64,000 nucleotides of DNA. Source: Anthracocystis setariae. Its lineage: Eukaryota > Basidiomycota > Ustilaginomycetes > Ustilaginales > Ustilaginaceae. The translations under genes and the position numbers were made by a program. The stretch spans positions 1,674,001 to 1,738,000 of the forward strand of contig CAKMXJ010000032.1 of assembly GCA_928724745.1 (NCBI GenBank). The letters are read 5' to 3'. Each line of letters starts with the position of its first letter. Position 1 is the first letter of the stretch. The notes under the pieces were generated by a model, which ran no database searches, was not told the origin of the DNA, and was given only the letters and a program-made list of their open reading frames with translations. Below, one piece after another: positions 1-10,300 of the stretch.

Positions 1-46
1 GAAACCCAGTTTACACGCTTACAGTACTGTACTGTACAATGCGCCG

Positions 47-2974
47 TCACGACTTGTACCTGGGCAGGACATCGCCCATCGTTCCAGCCCTGAGCAGCGG
101 TCTGCGACCCAGGTTCAAGCTACCAATTCTGGGCTGCAACAAGATGCGACTCCCCGCAGCAGCACACGGACTATCGCCGATCCCGCCCTCGAAGCTGGAA
201 TCGCCTACACTGCCAATGCTCGTATCCGCCTCGACCTGATCCGCTTTGGCCACATCCTCCGTACTGTTCCTACTCGGAACACTTAACAGATCCCTGGCTG
301 CACCGGTGGGACAAGGCGACTCATCCATTCCCACCTCCTCCTGGATCGACAGTCTCTGTTTGCACTTGGCTACACCCGCCTGACTCGACAGCGAACGTTT
401 CTGGCCCTCGCCATAGGTGAAACTACGGTGACGCAGGAACTTCTGCTTTCTAAATCCATGCAACTCGGTGTTCCTTTGGCCCAAGAAGCGCGGGTCATCC
501 ATGCAGATGTACTGCTGTGGCTCGCACAAGTTGGCGTACTTGGAGAAAAAGTTGCAGTAGCCTCCCTCGAGAATGTAGATGTCGGGAAAGTGGCAGTTGA
601 GGTAGTCCTGATCGCGCGCAGCCATGGCTCGGTCTTGCGATCGAAGCGCCTTGGCCATGGTCGGTGCACGCTGACAGGAGAACTCGCAGTGGAAGACAAG
701 CACGTGTTTGCGTCGGTTGCCGAATTTGTCTGGCTTGCCACTTTGCGAGCGAGGCGGCAGCTCCTGGCTAGCATGACGTCCTTGTCCAGGCGTGAGCAAG
801 TGATCTAGCACCTTTTCGACAGTGCTCAGGTTGATGGCACCGGGGATGTGGCCACCTTGAAACTCGTAGCTGAATCGGCAGTCGACCACTTGGTAGCTCA
901 TGACGGCGTTGTTATATTTGCCATCGAGAAGTTCGGTCAAGGTTTGCGCGGTGATGCGCATAAGACCATCGTCCTTGACGTTGAAGCAGGGAAGCACTTT
1001 GCCTTCCTTTTCCGAAGTGCCGAAGCCAGGGAACGACTCTGCACCGGCGGGCGAGCCATGGTAGGCTGGGTTGTCGAGAGCAAGATCGTCGACCATGGCG
1101 TCTTTGCCTCTGGACCCACTGCGCCTCATGCCGGTTCCATAGGCAAGAAGAGGCGAGCTGTCGTCCTTGCTTTCCTTGCGCATGTAGTTGGGTCGAGTTT
1201 GTGGTGCACGCATGGATAGGGCGATGGGCGAGCCGTTGGCATCGGTGACCTCGCTGGAAGGATGTGTGCGACGTCGGTCGGGCGAGGCGGGCGATAGAAC
1301 AAGATTGCTGCTCAGCTTGGACGAGCTGGGTTTGCCAAGGGCGGCGCTGTGGTCGAATGCCGAGAAACACCGACGAGGAGCCGGCGCTGTGGGTCGCACG
1401 ACTCTATTGGTTTGACCACTGACGCCGAGCACCGGGTAAGCGCTCTTGACTGCCAGGTTGTCATTGTTCAGCGAAGGCCGCTTGACGTACGGGTTGGCGC
1501 GCTTGCCCAAAGTGGTGCGAAGCGGGCCGGTGCCGGATGCAGCTGCGGAGGTGGAAGCCGAGCCGGCAGGCATTCTCGGTGCAACTGCTACAGTGCGAGC
1601 GCGTTCAAAGACACGCGGGCCAAGCGAAGTAGTCCTCTTGGGGGGAGGCATTCTGGTGCAGGGCGAAGAAGCCGGAGGAGATGACGCGTTGGGCGAGTTG
1701 ACGGTGCTAGACATGGCAGCAAGAAGATTGGGTCGCTCGACCGGGGTCATTCCAAGCCTAGCTCCGAGCTTTTCGGGCGATACGGGGTTGTGGAAGAAGC
1801 TCGCCATGGCGCCGGATACGGAACCCATAGATGGCGATGGGGAAGGGTTGATTTCTTGGCTGTCATCGGGTCCGCCGGAAGCGTCTTGGTCTTGAGCTGG
1901 GTCGTGGGGCTGATCGACAAGGCTCGAGGCTTGCCAGAAGCTATTGGAGGTGTGCTGTTCGTCGACATCCTCGAAGAAGGATTCGGCAGAGCTGGCACGA
2001 GAGGAACGCTTGCTGGATCGGTTGCCAAGTGGCGGTCCCGAGTCGGAAAGACGATTGCGTGCGGCGAAGCTAGATGTGGATCGCGAAGATGAAGCTGTGG
2101 CAGCATCGAGTGTGGATGCGTGCTGGTCGAGGGGAGCAGAGATGGGTGTGCGTGTGCGAGACGAGGTAACGCCGATGAGAGCGGCAGAAAGCTGGGAAAC
2201 GCGCTCATTGTTGGCGCTCTGCCTGACAGGAAGGGAATTGGGCCGACGCTTGGGCGGGGGTTCCTTGTCCGGACTGCTGAGGAGGTGTTGATCTCTAGCA
2301 AAGATCATTTGGGAGTTGAGGGCGATCTCTACGCCAAAGAGTCGCGAGGACATGCAGTGGGCTAGCTGGAGGCTAGATTTGCGTTGAGCAGCGATGGGCC
2401 TGGAGCGACTGGAGCCGCCAAGGACTGGATGCAAACGGTCGGTGCTGGTCGCTACGTCTAGGTTGCTAGGGTGTCCGACATGGAGGATCGAGTTGATGAG
2501 GTTGGGAAGGTTTTCGGCGGGTGAAGGAGCTGCGAGTGAGACGGGAGCGAAGGGTGCTGGTGAAATGTCCATGGGTTTGGGCGAGCTCATCTTGGCAGCG
2601 AGACCTGGAGAGAGGGCATTGAGGGTGGTACCCATAGCAGCGCCGAGCGAAGTGGCCTGGCGTGGAGATGTGCGAAATGGATGGAGGTGTTGTTTGGATG
2701 GCTCTGTTGTGAGGAAGTGAGAGGAGGCGAGGTTGTTTGCTGAAGACGCGAGACTGTGTGCCAAACCGAGATTGCCTCGGCCAAACGTGAAAGGCTGGGA
2801 TAGATGACCATCCAAAGAATCCGAGAGGGACATGGATGAGCCGAAGCTCTTGTCAAAGTCTGCTGGAAGGTCATTGTTGTTGTAGCACTCTGGAGAGTTG
2901 GGCTGCTCGAAGGGGTCAAAAGCAGGTGGTGGTGGCGCCGGCGCCGCAGGTGAGGACATGAGCGTCGCCATCAT
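47..2974 (-). CDS. cdc25: Cdc25-type M-phase inducer phosphatase
   Basis: Predicted 975-residue dual-specificity protein phosphatase that would activate Cdk1 by removing inhibitory phosphates at the G2/M transition. The C-terminal third holds the Cdc25/rhodanese fold: a VDCRFSYEF...GGHIPGA segment, then the active-site loop HCEFSCQRAP, with the CX5R nucleophile at about Cys763 and Arg769, followed by the LEGGYCNFF segment typical of the family. The first ~650 residues are Ser/Pro-rich and look disordered, with many SP/TP sites, as expected of a regulatory N-terminus. The longest open frame begins at a GTG, so I chose the first in-frame ATG; a second ATG follows directly. A divergent 4.4-kb intergenic region lies upstream, long for this genome, which may mean complex cell-cycle control. 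Family assignment is firm; the regulatory role is from the family. Confidence 0.93.
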   Translation of the reverse strand: MMATLMSSPAAPAPPPPAFDPFEQPNSPECYNNNDLPADFDKSFGSSMSLSDSLDGHLSQPFTFGRGNLGLAHSLASSANNLASSHFLTTEPSKQHLHPFRTSPRQATSLGAAMGTTLNALSPGLAAKMSSPKPMDISPAPFAPVSLAAPSPAENLPNLINSILHVGHPSNLDVATSTDRLHPVLGGSSRSRPIAAQRKSSLQLAHCMSSRLFGVEIALNSQMIFARDQHLLSSPDKEPPPKRRPNSLPVRQSANNERVSQLSAALIGVTSSRTRTPISAPLDQHASTLDAATASSSRSTSSFAARNRLSDSGPPLGNRSSKRSSRASSAESFFEDVDEQHTSNSFWQASSLVDQPHDPAQDQDASGGPDDSQEINPSPSPSMGSVSGAMASFFHNPVSPEKLGARLGMTPVERPNLLAAMSSTVNSPNASSPPASSPCTRMPPPKRTTSLGPRVFERARTVAVAPRMPAGSASTSAAASGTGPLRTTLGKRANPYVKRPSLNNDNLAVKSAYPVLGVSGQTNRVVRPTAPAPRRCFSAFDHSAALGKPSSSKLSSNLVLSPASPDRRRTHPSSEVTDANGSPIALSMRAPQTRPNYMRKESKDDSSPLLAYGTGMRRSGSRGKDAMVDDLALDNPAYHGSPAGAESFPGFGTSEKEGKVLPCFNVKDDGLMRITAQTLTELLDGKYNNAVMSYQVVDCRFSYEFQGGHIPGAINLSTVEKVLDHLLTPGQGRHASQELPPRSQSGKPDKFGNRRKHVLVFHCEFSCQRAPTMAKALRSQDRAMAARDQDYLNCHFPDIYILEGGYCNFFSKYANLCEPQQYICMDDPRFLGQRNTELHGFRKQKFLRHRSFTYGEGQKRSLSSQAGVAKCKQRLSIQEEVGMDESPCPTGAARDLLSVPSRNSTEDVAKADQVEADTSIGSVGDSSFEGGIGDSPCAAAGSRILLQPRIGSLNLGRRPLLRAGTMGDVLPRYKS

Positions 2975-3288
2975 GGTGTCGGTGCTGCAGCTCGCGATGA
3001 GTCGAGTTGGGGTCGGGAAGAGAGAGAGGTGACAAGGTGTAGACACTAGAGTATCATGGGGCGAGATGGAGCGATGTTGCGACGAGACGAGCTGGGAGCA
3101 AGCGACGCTTGTATGGTGTGGTCAAGATGAAGCCAAGTTATCGGTGAAGAAGCGATACTGTGTTGAACGAGATGCAGTGATCCAAGACGGAACGAACGAC
3201 AAGCAGAACAGGGAAAAAGGGAGATCGGATGTCAAGAGAAATGAAGAGAGAGGCGGGTAGATGAGAGAGTTTGATGGTGAGCTAGCGA

Positions 3289-3392
3289 GTGAGTGAGTGA
3301 GTGAGTGAGTGATGCTGAGGTGCGAGGCGGACGAGTAAGGCTCCGCAAGGCAACGGCTGCACTGTCGGAAGCTAGCGACACAGTGGACAGAC

Positions 3393-3439
<47 letters not shown>

Positions 3440-3540
3440 CACAGAGGGATAAGGGGCTGCAGCAATGGTGTCAAACGAGTCGGATGATACGAAAAGGTGC
3501 AAAGCGAGAGCGAGAGGGAGAGAGAGAGAGAGAGAGAGCG
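3289..3540. repeat. GAGT and GA microsatellites
   Basis: A short GAGT run (about 3289-3311), a GA-rich tract (about 3389-3437) and a second GA tract (about 3508-3538) lie just upstream of cdc25. On the cdc25 sense strand these read as CT-rich tracts, common in fungal promoters and 5' leaders. Confidence 0.85.
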
Positions 3541-4828
3541 GGAGAGTCAAACCGTAGAGCGGAGAAATTTGGCGGCGCTGGAGCAGAGAAAGCGAGCGCG
3601 GACGGGATGTTGTAGAGTGTAAATGAATGTGACGTCCCAAAAGTGAGTTTGGCAGCCAAATCGTAATGAGTTGACAGTACGGTGCTGTACTGTCACCTTG
3701 TCCACCCTGACCATCACCAAATGCAATGCAGCTCCGACAGTGCCATCCAGTGTGGCTGCACGTCCCATTTGGCCGTTCATTACCGGAAAAAAAAAAAGAA
3801 AAAGGGAGGGTCCAATTCATTGTGAGCCTCACCATACTCTGATATTGTACTCCTGTACGTATCCTGTACTGTACAGTACTGTACTGTGACAAGAGAAAAC
3901 CTTGGCTCGAACCAAACCACAGCATCAATGCTCGAGACAAGAACGGATTTGATCCATTCCATTGGGTTTGATTCGCTTGTCTCGTCAAAGTAGAGCCGGG
4001 GATGGTCTTGATGGGGATCGTGCGATTTGTACGGTACGGTATCATACTGCACCACACTGCACTGGACTATGATCGCTGTTCGCGTGAGGCGGCTGCTCGC
4101 CAAATCGGGAAAAAAAAAGGAGCGCAATCAAATGTAACACATTAACCGAGACCAACACTTACTCACACTTATTTTTAGGCGTCGACGCGGTACACTACGG
4201 GTATAGTACCCAAACTGAAACCCCATCGTTGAAATGTTGATTCTGACTTCTACTCTGAGTCCAACTTCTGACACTCTCTCTGGCCATGAAACCGCAAAAT
4301 GAATCCCAAAATTATTCAAAAATGACGTCCTTTAGTAGTTACCATTTCCAACTTTTAAATAAACACCTATGCTAGAGCACCTCTCTATCTCATACTGTAC
4401 AGTGCAGTACGATACGATACGCCACAACGTCATTGTTCAACGCTGAGCTCTCGTCTTGCTATTTTCGAGACAACTGATCGACGTCATCTGTCAGTGAGTC
4501 GTCTAAGCGAAATGCAATGATCGTCAGATCGACGGTCATGACTCTAAGCAAGCACACGTGCTATGTATCAAAACAAGTGCTCAAGCTTGCCCAACCACTG
4601 TTCTGCAGTATTGCATCGTAGAGAACTGTATACAGCATGCAAGCCAGTAGTGCGGGCAAAGTACAGTCCAAGCGGAACTTTGTGCGTTTAATTTGGCAAA
4701 GTGTCGGTGCGTGGTTATCATGAGCTACAAGCATATAGCTTAGGCTCCATTGTTCCTCCCAAGAGCCAGTTGGCCCGACAAACACGCGAAGCTGTCCCGG
4801 TCAGTAGTGTGTCTTTCCCGCTTGACAT

Positions 4829-5140
4829 CTACAGCACAGCATACCTGCTTCTTGTCAAAAACCGCTTGTCATCTTGCTGAAACAACTCGGCAGCCTCGTT
4901 AGAAGAAACGCTAAAACGCATCCCTGTCTGCGCCCTCGAAACTGTGCCTGATGACTCTGACCCATCCTTTTCCAGAAGAATACCTTGTCTGTGACCATGG
5001 CAAGTGGGCACAATCGCTTGGCTACCAACCATCCTTTGCATTGTTATCTCGACATCACAGCTCCGACTCGATTGGTAAGGGCCAACCTTCCAAAGCCAAT
5101 ATGCTCGGCGAGCTGAGTGGTCCAGCATCGAGTTTTCCAT
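4829..5140 (-). CDS. Candidate orphan ORF (possibly a broken spliced gene)
   Basis: An ATG-initiated 103-codon ORF with no family I recognise. It contains two cysteines in the segment SCDVEI...VPTC and a stretch LLEKDGSESSGTVSRAQ that reads like globular protein. Near its end the DNA has an intron-like layout on the minus strand: AG|GTATGC, then a CTACTGACC branch-like motif, then ACAG, about 53 nt in all. Right after that acceptor, a further open frame (to 4561) reads RVFVGPTGSWEEQW..., also protein-like, but the splice would enter it one base out of frame. It may be a pseudogene, an orphan gene with different exon boundaries, or chance. No clear signal peptide was found upstream. Confidence 0.2.
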   Translation of the reverse strand: MENSMLDHSARRAYWLWKVGPYQSSRSCDVEITMQRMVGSQAIVPTCHGHRQGILLEKDGSESSGTVSRAQTGMRFSVSSNEAAELFQQDDKRFLTRSRYAVL

Positions 5141-5392
5141 GTTACCAGCTGCTGACAACTTGAAAAAAGCTAAAAAAAAGTCTCAACCCCGACAAATTCC
5201 ACAAGCGACACCAACACACGTTGATCTGGCCATCAGAACGAGAGACACTCTTGGTTTCGCATTGCCAGTATTCATGCCTAATGCACCATCACGATGCTTT
5301 TCTCCTTCAGTACTGCAGAGCTGGATGTCTGGGCTTGCCATCAAGTTCGATAACTGCGCTTCTGTCGCCGACGCAAGCCACGGAACCTACAA

Positions 5393-5463
5393 GTACAGTA
5401 CAGTACAGTACAGTACAGTACAGTACAGTACAGTACAGTACAGTACAGTACAGTACAGTACAG
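5393..5463. repeat. GTACA pentamer array (about 14 copies)
   Basis: A perfect tandem array of the 5-mer TACAG/GTACA, about 71 nt long. It is followed within 20 nt by a CTT-rich and poly-T tract (about 5472-5503). The repeat unit is the same as in the dispersed GTACTGTACAG palindromes found in many of the window's intergenic regions. Reading frames through it give STVQY repeats, which are artefacts and not a gene. Confidence 0.97.
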
Positions 5464-7373
5464 AGAGTTGTTTCGTTTTCTTCTTCTTCTTTTTTTTTTT
5501 TTGTTCTCGGTTTACGGACTGAGGGTTTGTCATGTTGAATGTTGCAGCTCAAACCTTCTTTGCAAACGTCAATGTGTTTGACAGCCGCAACCATACCTCG
5601 CTTGCCGTACTTGGTCGCCTGTCTCGGTCTTTTCTCTGATTGGCCTTTGCATCCTGTTTGTACTATACTTTGCTGTGTGCTACACAGCCTAGCTCTTGCG
5701 ACTCGTAGCATCATGGTAGATACTGGCCTTCTGAAGCTGGCTCTTACGCTCTCATACTTACATTCTATCTCGTTAGGATTCGCAATCAAGCAACGCAGGA
5801 TCGCAACACGCACTCGGCGATGGAAGCAACCTCGAGATCTCGCATTTGCATCTGGTCGCAGCAATCTCATCGCCGTGTCCAACTCAGAGAACAAGTCTGT
5901 GCAGTTGATCCATGCTCGGCAATGCAGCCATTCATCAGCCACCTGCATCCTTCTCTCTTCTATCTTGAGTACTGTAGCATCACTACTGTGAACGTATACT
6001 AAGGTTCAGGCGGCGAAAGAATACACGTTATAGCATGCGGCGGCAAACGGAGTATTGGTGGTGATCGTTGAACTTGTGTCCAATACGCAGCAAGAGGTAC
6101 AGAATGCAATCTTCTGAGTTTATATGCAAAGCTTGTGCACGTCGGGCGCACCTCGTGCAGCGTGCACCAAAAACTCACATCCACCCTGCAGATACCTGCA
6201 TCTTTGTTTGACGCTTCCACATCTTGTTCTTTTTCCAACCACCTCTCTTTCCCCTCCTCGTTAGCCCAGCCGTCTGCCAAACCCTAACCCTTGAACCAAG
6301 AAACCTTAGTCACAACAAGCGAGCACTCTAACCTTATACTGTAGCCTCTGTCCCCACTCTGAAACATACCTTGTTCGCACAAGCGAGCCTTACCTTCACC
6401 TTCACCTTAACCTTCTGCTTTTTCTTCCAGAAGAGGCGTGTTTATCCAGCTTACAGTACAATGTTTAGAGCTCGGTCCCGAGCGGGTGAGTGAGACAACA
6501 TCTTGTTCTTCTTCTTCTTCTTCGTCTTCTTCCAATTGTGACATTTGAAAGCGTCCAACACGATGTTAAGTCTGTAGCAATGGTGCTGTGCTGTGTGAAT
6601 CGAATCCGATTTCGTGTTACAGTCTGGCGGTTCGACTCTACAGCTTGGCGGACGGCGTTTGCGGAACAAGCGCTTACGTCAAGCCCAGCAGCGTACAGCG
6701 ATTGCACGGTAAAGTACTGTATGGGATGGCATGGCTGGCGTGCGTTTGGAGGAGTTGATATCGAATGTCATGCGATGCGATGCCATGCTATGCCATGTAG
6801 CACCCGAGCGGCCAGATACAGCCAAGTTTAACACCACTCTACTCTCCGAAATCGAGTTTCATCTCAGAGCAGCCGCGACACACATTTTATTGCAAGCTGC
6901 AGCCTTGGGCTTGCTATTCGAGCTGTGAGAGCGGCAAAAAGCCACAGCATTTTTTTTTTTTGATTTTTTTTATCGCCGATTCATCTTGATCTAGGCACTG
7001 ATGAGCTTCGATTTGGATATTCTTTTCTCCACAAAAAAAGCCGGCTCGCTCTCTTGGCTTTCTTTTGTGTCTGACTATTTCCTTCCTTACTTGGGCGAGA
7101 AGAAAAGTCGACTCTCTTCTGGCGAAAAATTTCCCATCTCTGCTGTAAAATTTTGAAAAAAGAAAAAAGAAAAAAAGGGTGCAGCTGAGCAACAAAGAAA
7201 GCTCATCAGCAAAGGTAGCAACTTGTGCAACTGGTAGCAAACCAGAGCTCGAACTCGACGAGACATCGAATCTACTTGGTCGGCAACTTGCATTCGCGGC
7301 GCCACCATATACCCTCTTGCCATCACCCGACCTTGAGAGGTGGTCGACGATCAAAAGCACCGTAGTGGTCACA

Positions 7374-10300
7374 ATGCAGGCCAACAACCTCCAACTCTTC
7401 TGGGAGATCGCCTCCTCGGACAAGGATGTGCGCTTAGCATCCGCCAACCAGCTCGTCGAAGAGCTTCTCGCACAGCAAGACGTGCTTGCTTCCTCCTCCA
7501 AGATCACCCTTGACCTATCCACCACGGCGGGCGAAGAAAGCACTCCTTACGACGACGATACAGATGCCGTAGATGCGTTGACAGTGGACGAGGCTGAGGC
7601 GGATGCGGTCCAAGACGCTCTCGGTAACCGTACCGTTGCCGACCTCATGTACGCTCTCCGTCGATTGCTTCGTGGTCTCGCCAGTCCCAGAGAATCCTCG
7701 CGTCTCGGTTTTGCTGTCGTACTCACCGAACTGCTCTCTCGCATCAACTATGCTGTCACCGCCAACGAGATCCTCATCCTCATCCTCAAGTACTCGAATC
7801 CACAGGTCGCAGCAAGTAGGCAGGAGCAAAAGGACTTTATGTTTGCCAAACTGTTTGGCATCATGAGTCTAGTTCAGTCCGATCTGCTTCTTCAGCCTTC
7901 TGCCACCATGTCCGACTTCAAACGTTGCATGCGCATTCTCATCGCGCTCTCTTCCGACAAACCATGGATGGCCGAGAGCTGCGCGTGGGTCATGGTCAAC
8001 GCCGTCGCCCAGCTCCAACGTGACAATGTCCAGATCTCCTGGTCGCAACCAGCACAGTCGTGGCTATTGTCCCAGATCTCATCAACAAAAGAGCTCAGCC
8101 CAGAGAAGCTCGCGGTCCTCCTGCAGCTCAGTCACGCAGCCGGCCCCGACTTCTTCCAAAACGTATCCCTCCCAACCATGCGCAAGGAACATCCCCTCTC
8201 CACCGCCAACCTTACTCAGCTCGCACGTGTCCTCAAGGAAGCCATTCCATCCGAAAACGAGACCTCCGCTCCCGTTGGTGCACGCTCGCGCTGGCAACAA
8301 AAGATCCATTTCGTCTGGGACCTCATCTTGGACATCTACTTCAACCCTGCCACCGCTGCCGAGACACGAATCTCGTCCTTCCCCGACTTTTACCGCGTCG
8401 TAGTCGACGAGACCCTCTTTGCTGCTGCCTCATCGCACGACCGCAAATCGTGGGGCTTCCAAGTCTTTCAACGTGCACTTCCACGAGCCAACGATCAAGA
8501 CAAACCCATGATGTTCACGCCCAACTTCATGCGAACCCTCATCAACCAACTCGGCAACTCGGATCGTCTGCTCCATCGCGCCGCCGTCAAGACCACCCAG
8601 ACCATCCAGGACGTCGTCAAGGACCAACCTCATCTCGGCTTTGTTCTCGTCACCCAGCTCATCGGCAAAAACGGTCACCAGAACTTTGACGCCATCACCA
8701 AGACCAAGACCGTCGAGCACGTCCTCTCATCCCTCGACAACGACCGTGTACGCGAGTACATCAAGCATCTCGGTGACATCATTTGCCAAGCTATCGACAC
8801 CCAAGATCAAGACGAGCTCGACGAAATCACCAACCGCAGAAAGTGGGCGCTCGACCAGCTCCTCTTCCTGGTGCGAACACCTACCGTTCCCAAGGACGAC
8901 GAGCTTCTCGTCGACGTTCTCACCTTCCTCGCTGCTCATGGCTACTTTACCATGCAGAAGCCTCTCAAGGAGCGCTTCCTGCTCGAGCGCCTGCCCACAC
9001 CTGCCTTTGTCGACTCACTCAGCCAAACCACCCGCTCCCGTTTCCTCTCGTGCGTCTCGGAACTCGCCAAGCATACGCCCACCTCCAGCACTGCCAATGC
9101 TGGCGCCAAAAAGACCCCCGGCGTGGCTCACGACGGCCAGCTCTGGCTCGCCAAAGCACACAACATTTTGCTGCAGCTCGAGCACGACAAGAACTTCAGA
9201 TCCATCTTCGACCAGGATGCCGAAATCGCCGCCAAGCTTGCTGACGGTGTACTCTGTCTTGACAAGGTGCGCAAGTACGAGGCCAAGAGTTCGGATGCCG
9301 ATGTCAAGGAGCGTGCTCGTGCCTTCCAGTCGCTTCTTCTCTCGGCCTTGCTCGTATCCGCCGACGCTGCTGATGGCGCTTCGGACCTGGTCGAGCCGTT
9401 GTGCGCTTGTGCCGACGAACTCTTCCCCGCCTCGACTGCCACTGGCAAGACCAAGAAAAAGACTCAGGCGGTGGATGACGACGACCAAGTCTCCGGCATC
9501 GAGCTGCTGTGCGATTGCTTGCTTAGCTTCCTCGAGCTCTCTTCGGCATTCCTTCGTGCCACCGCCACCAACGCATTCGAGGCGTTCTCGCGCGACATGA
9601 CCAAGGAGAGCATCGGCTTGCTCCTATCCCATCTTCGCAATGCCGACTCGACCGAGGCTGAAGGCGACGAAGATGACGAGATGGAGGATGAGGATGAGGA
9701 CGAGCACGAGCAAGAGGAGGACAACACCTCGGCTACCAGCCACGACGACGACGACGAGGAGAGCGACGAGGACTCTGACGCCGACGATCAGGACATGGAC
9801 GAGGATGACGAGGTCGACGAGGAGCTTCGCGCGCGTGTGCGTGCCGTACTCAAAGAATCCGGCATGGCCGACCCTGAGGACGACGTGGAGGACGAAGAAC
9901 GCGATGCCGCCGACGACGATGACACTCACTCGGATGCTGGCTCCGACTCGAGCATCGAATTCTCTGACCTTGGCGATGACGAGATGACGCTGTTGGACGA
10001 CAAGCTTGCCGAGGTGTTCCGCCAGAGGGTGGGTGCAGCTCGGGATCAGAAGGAGGCCAAGCAAGATGCCATCAACTTGCGCTTCAAGGTGCTCGAGCTG
10101 GTTGAAGTTTTCGCTCGCAAGCAGCCTCAAAGTGAACTGATGCTCGACCTGATCATGCCGTTGTACGAGATGTGGAAGGAGCGCGACGAGGACACTGAGC
10201 AGCTGGGATCGAAAGCGCGGGGTTTGCTGATCAACCGTATCAGCAAGGCTAAAACGACTCCCGACGAGTTTGATACCGCCCAAGTTGCCGGTTTGCTCGA

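Larger units (their letters stand above)
2975..7373. other. 4.4-kb divergent intergenic region, gene-poor
   Basis: Separates the divergently transcribed cdc25 and POL5 genes. It holds GA- and GAGT-type microsatellites (3289-3540), several GTACTGTACAG-like palindromes (3677-3694, 3862-3888, 4395-4425), a long GTACA array (5393-5463), a T-rich tract, a weak telomere-like ACCCTAACCC (6281-6290) and one candidate orphan ORF pair on the minus strand (4561-5140, listed separately). No recognised protein domain, tRNA or transposase was seen. Confidence 0.6.

Noticed and set aside
3122..4057. 311-codon minus-strand frame with long Ser-Leu repeats
   Set aside because: Generated by GA and GAGT microsatellites; no domain and non-ATG start.
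5393..5463. Tandem repeat array considered as CRISPR
   Set aside because: Five-base units without spacers in a eukaryotic genome; a simple microsatellite.
5139..5948. Frames with STVQY or LYCTV repeats
   Set aside because: They are translations of the GTACA tandem array and its neighbours, not protein repeats.
5999..6280. 93-codon minus-strand frame upstream of POL5
   Set aside because: It opens at a TTG without a nearby ATG and shows no domain or clear splice signals.
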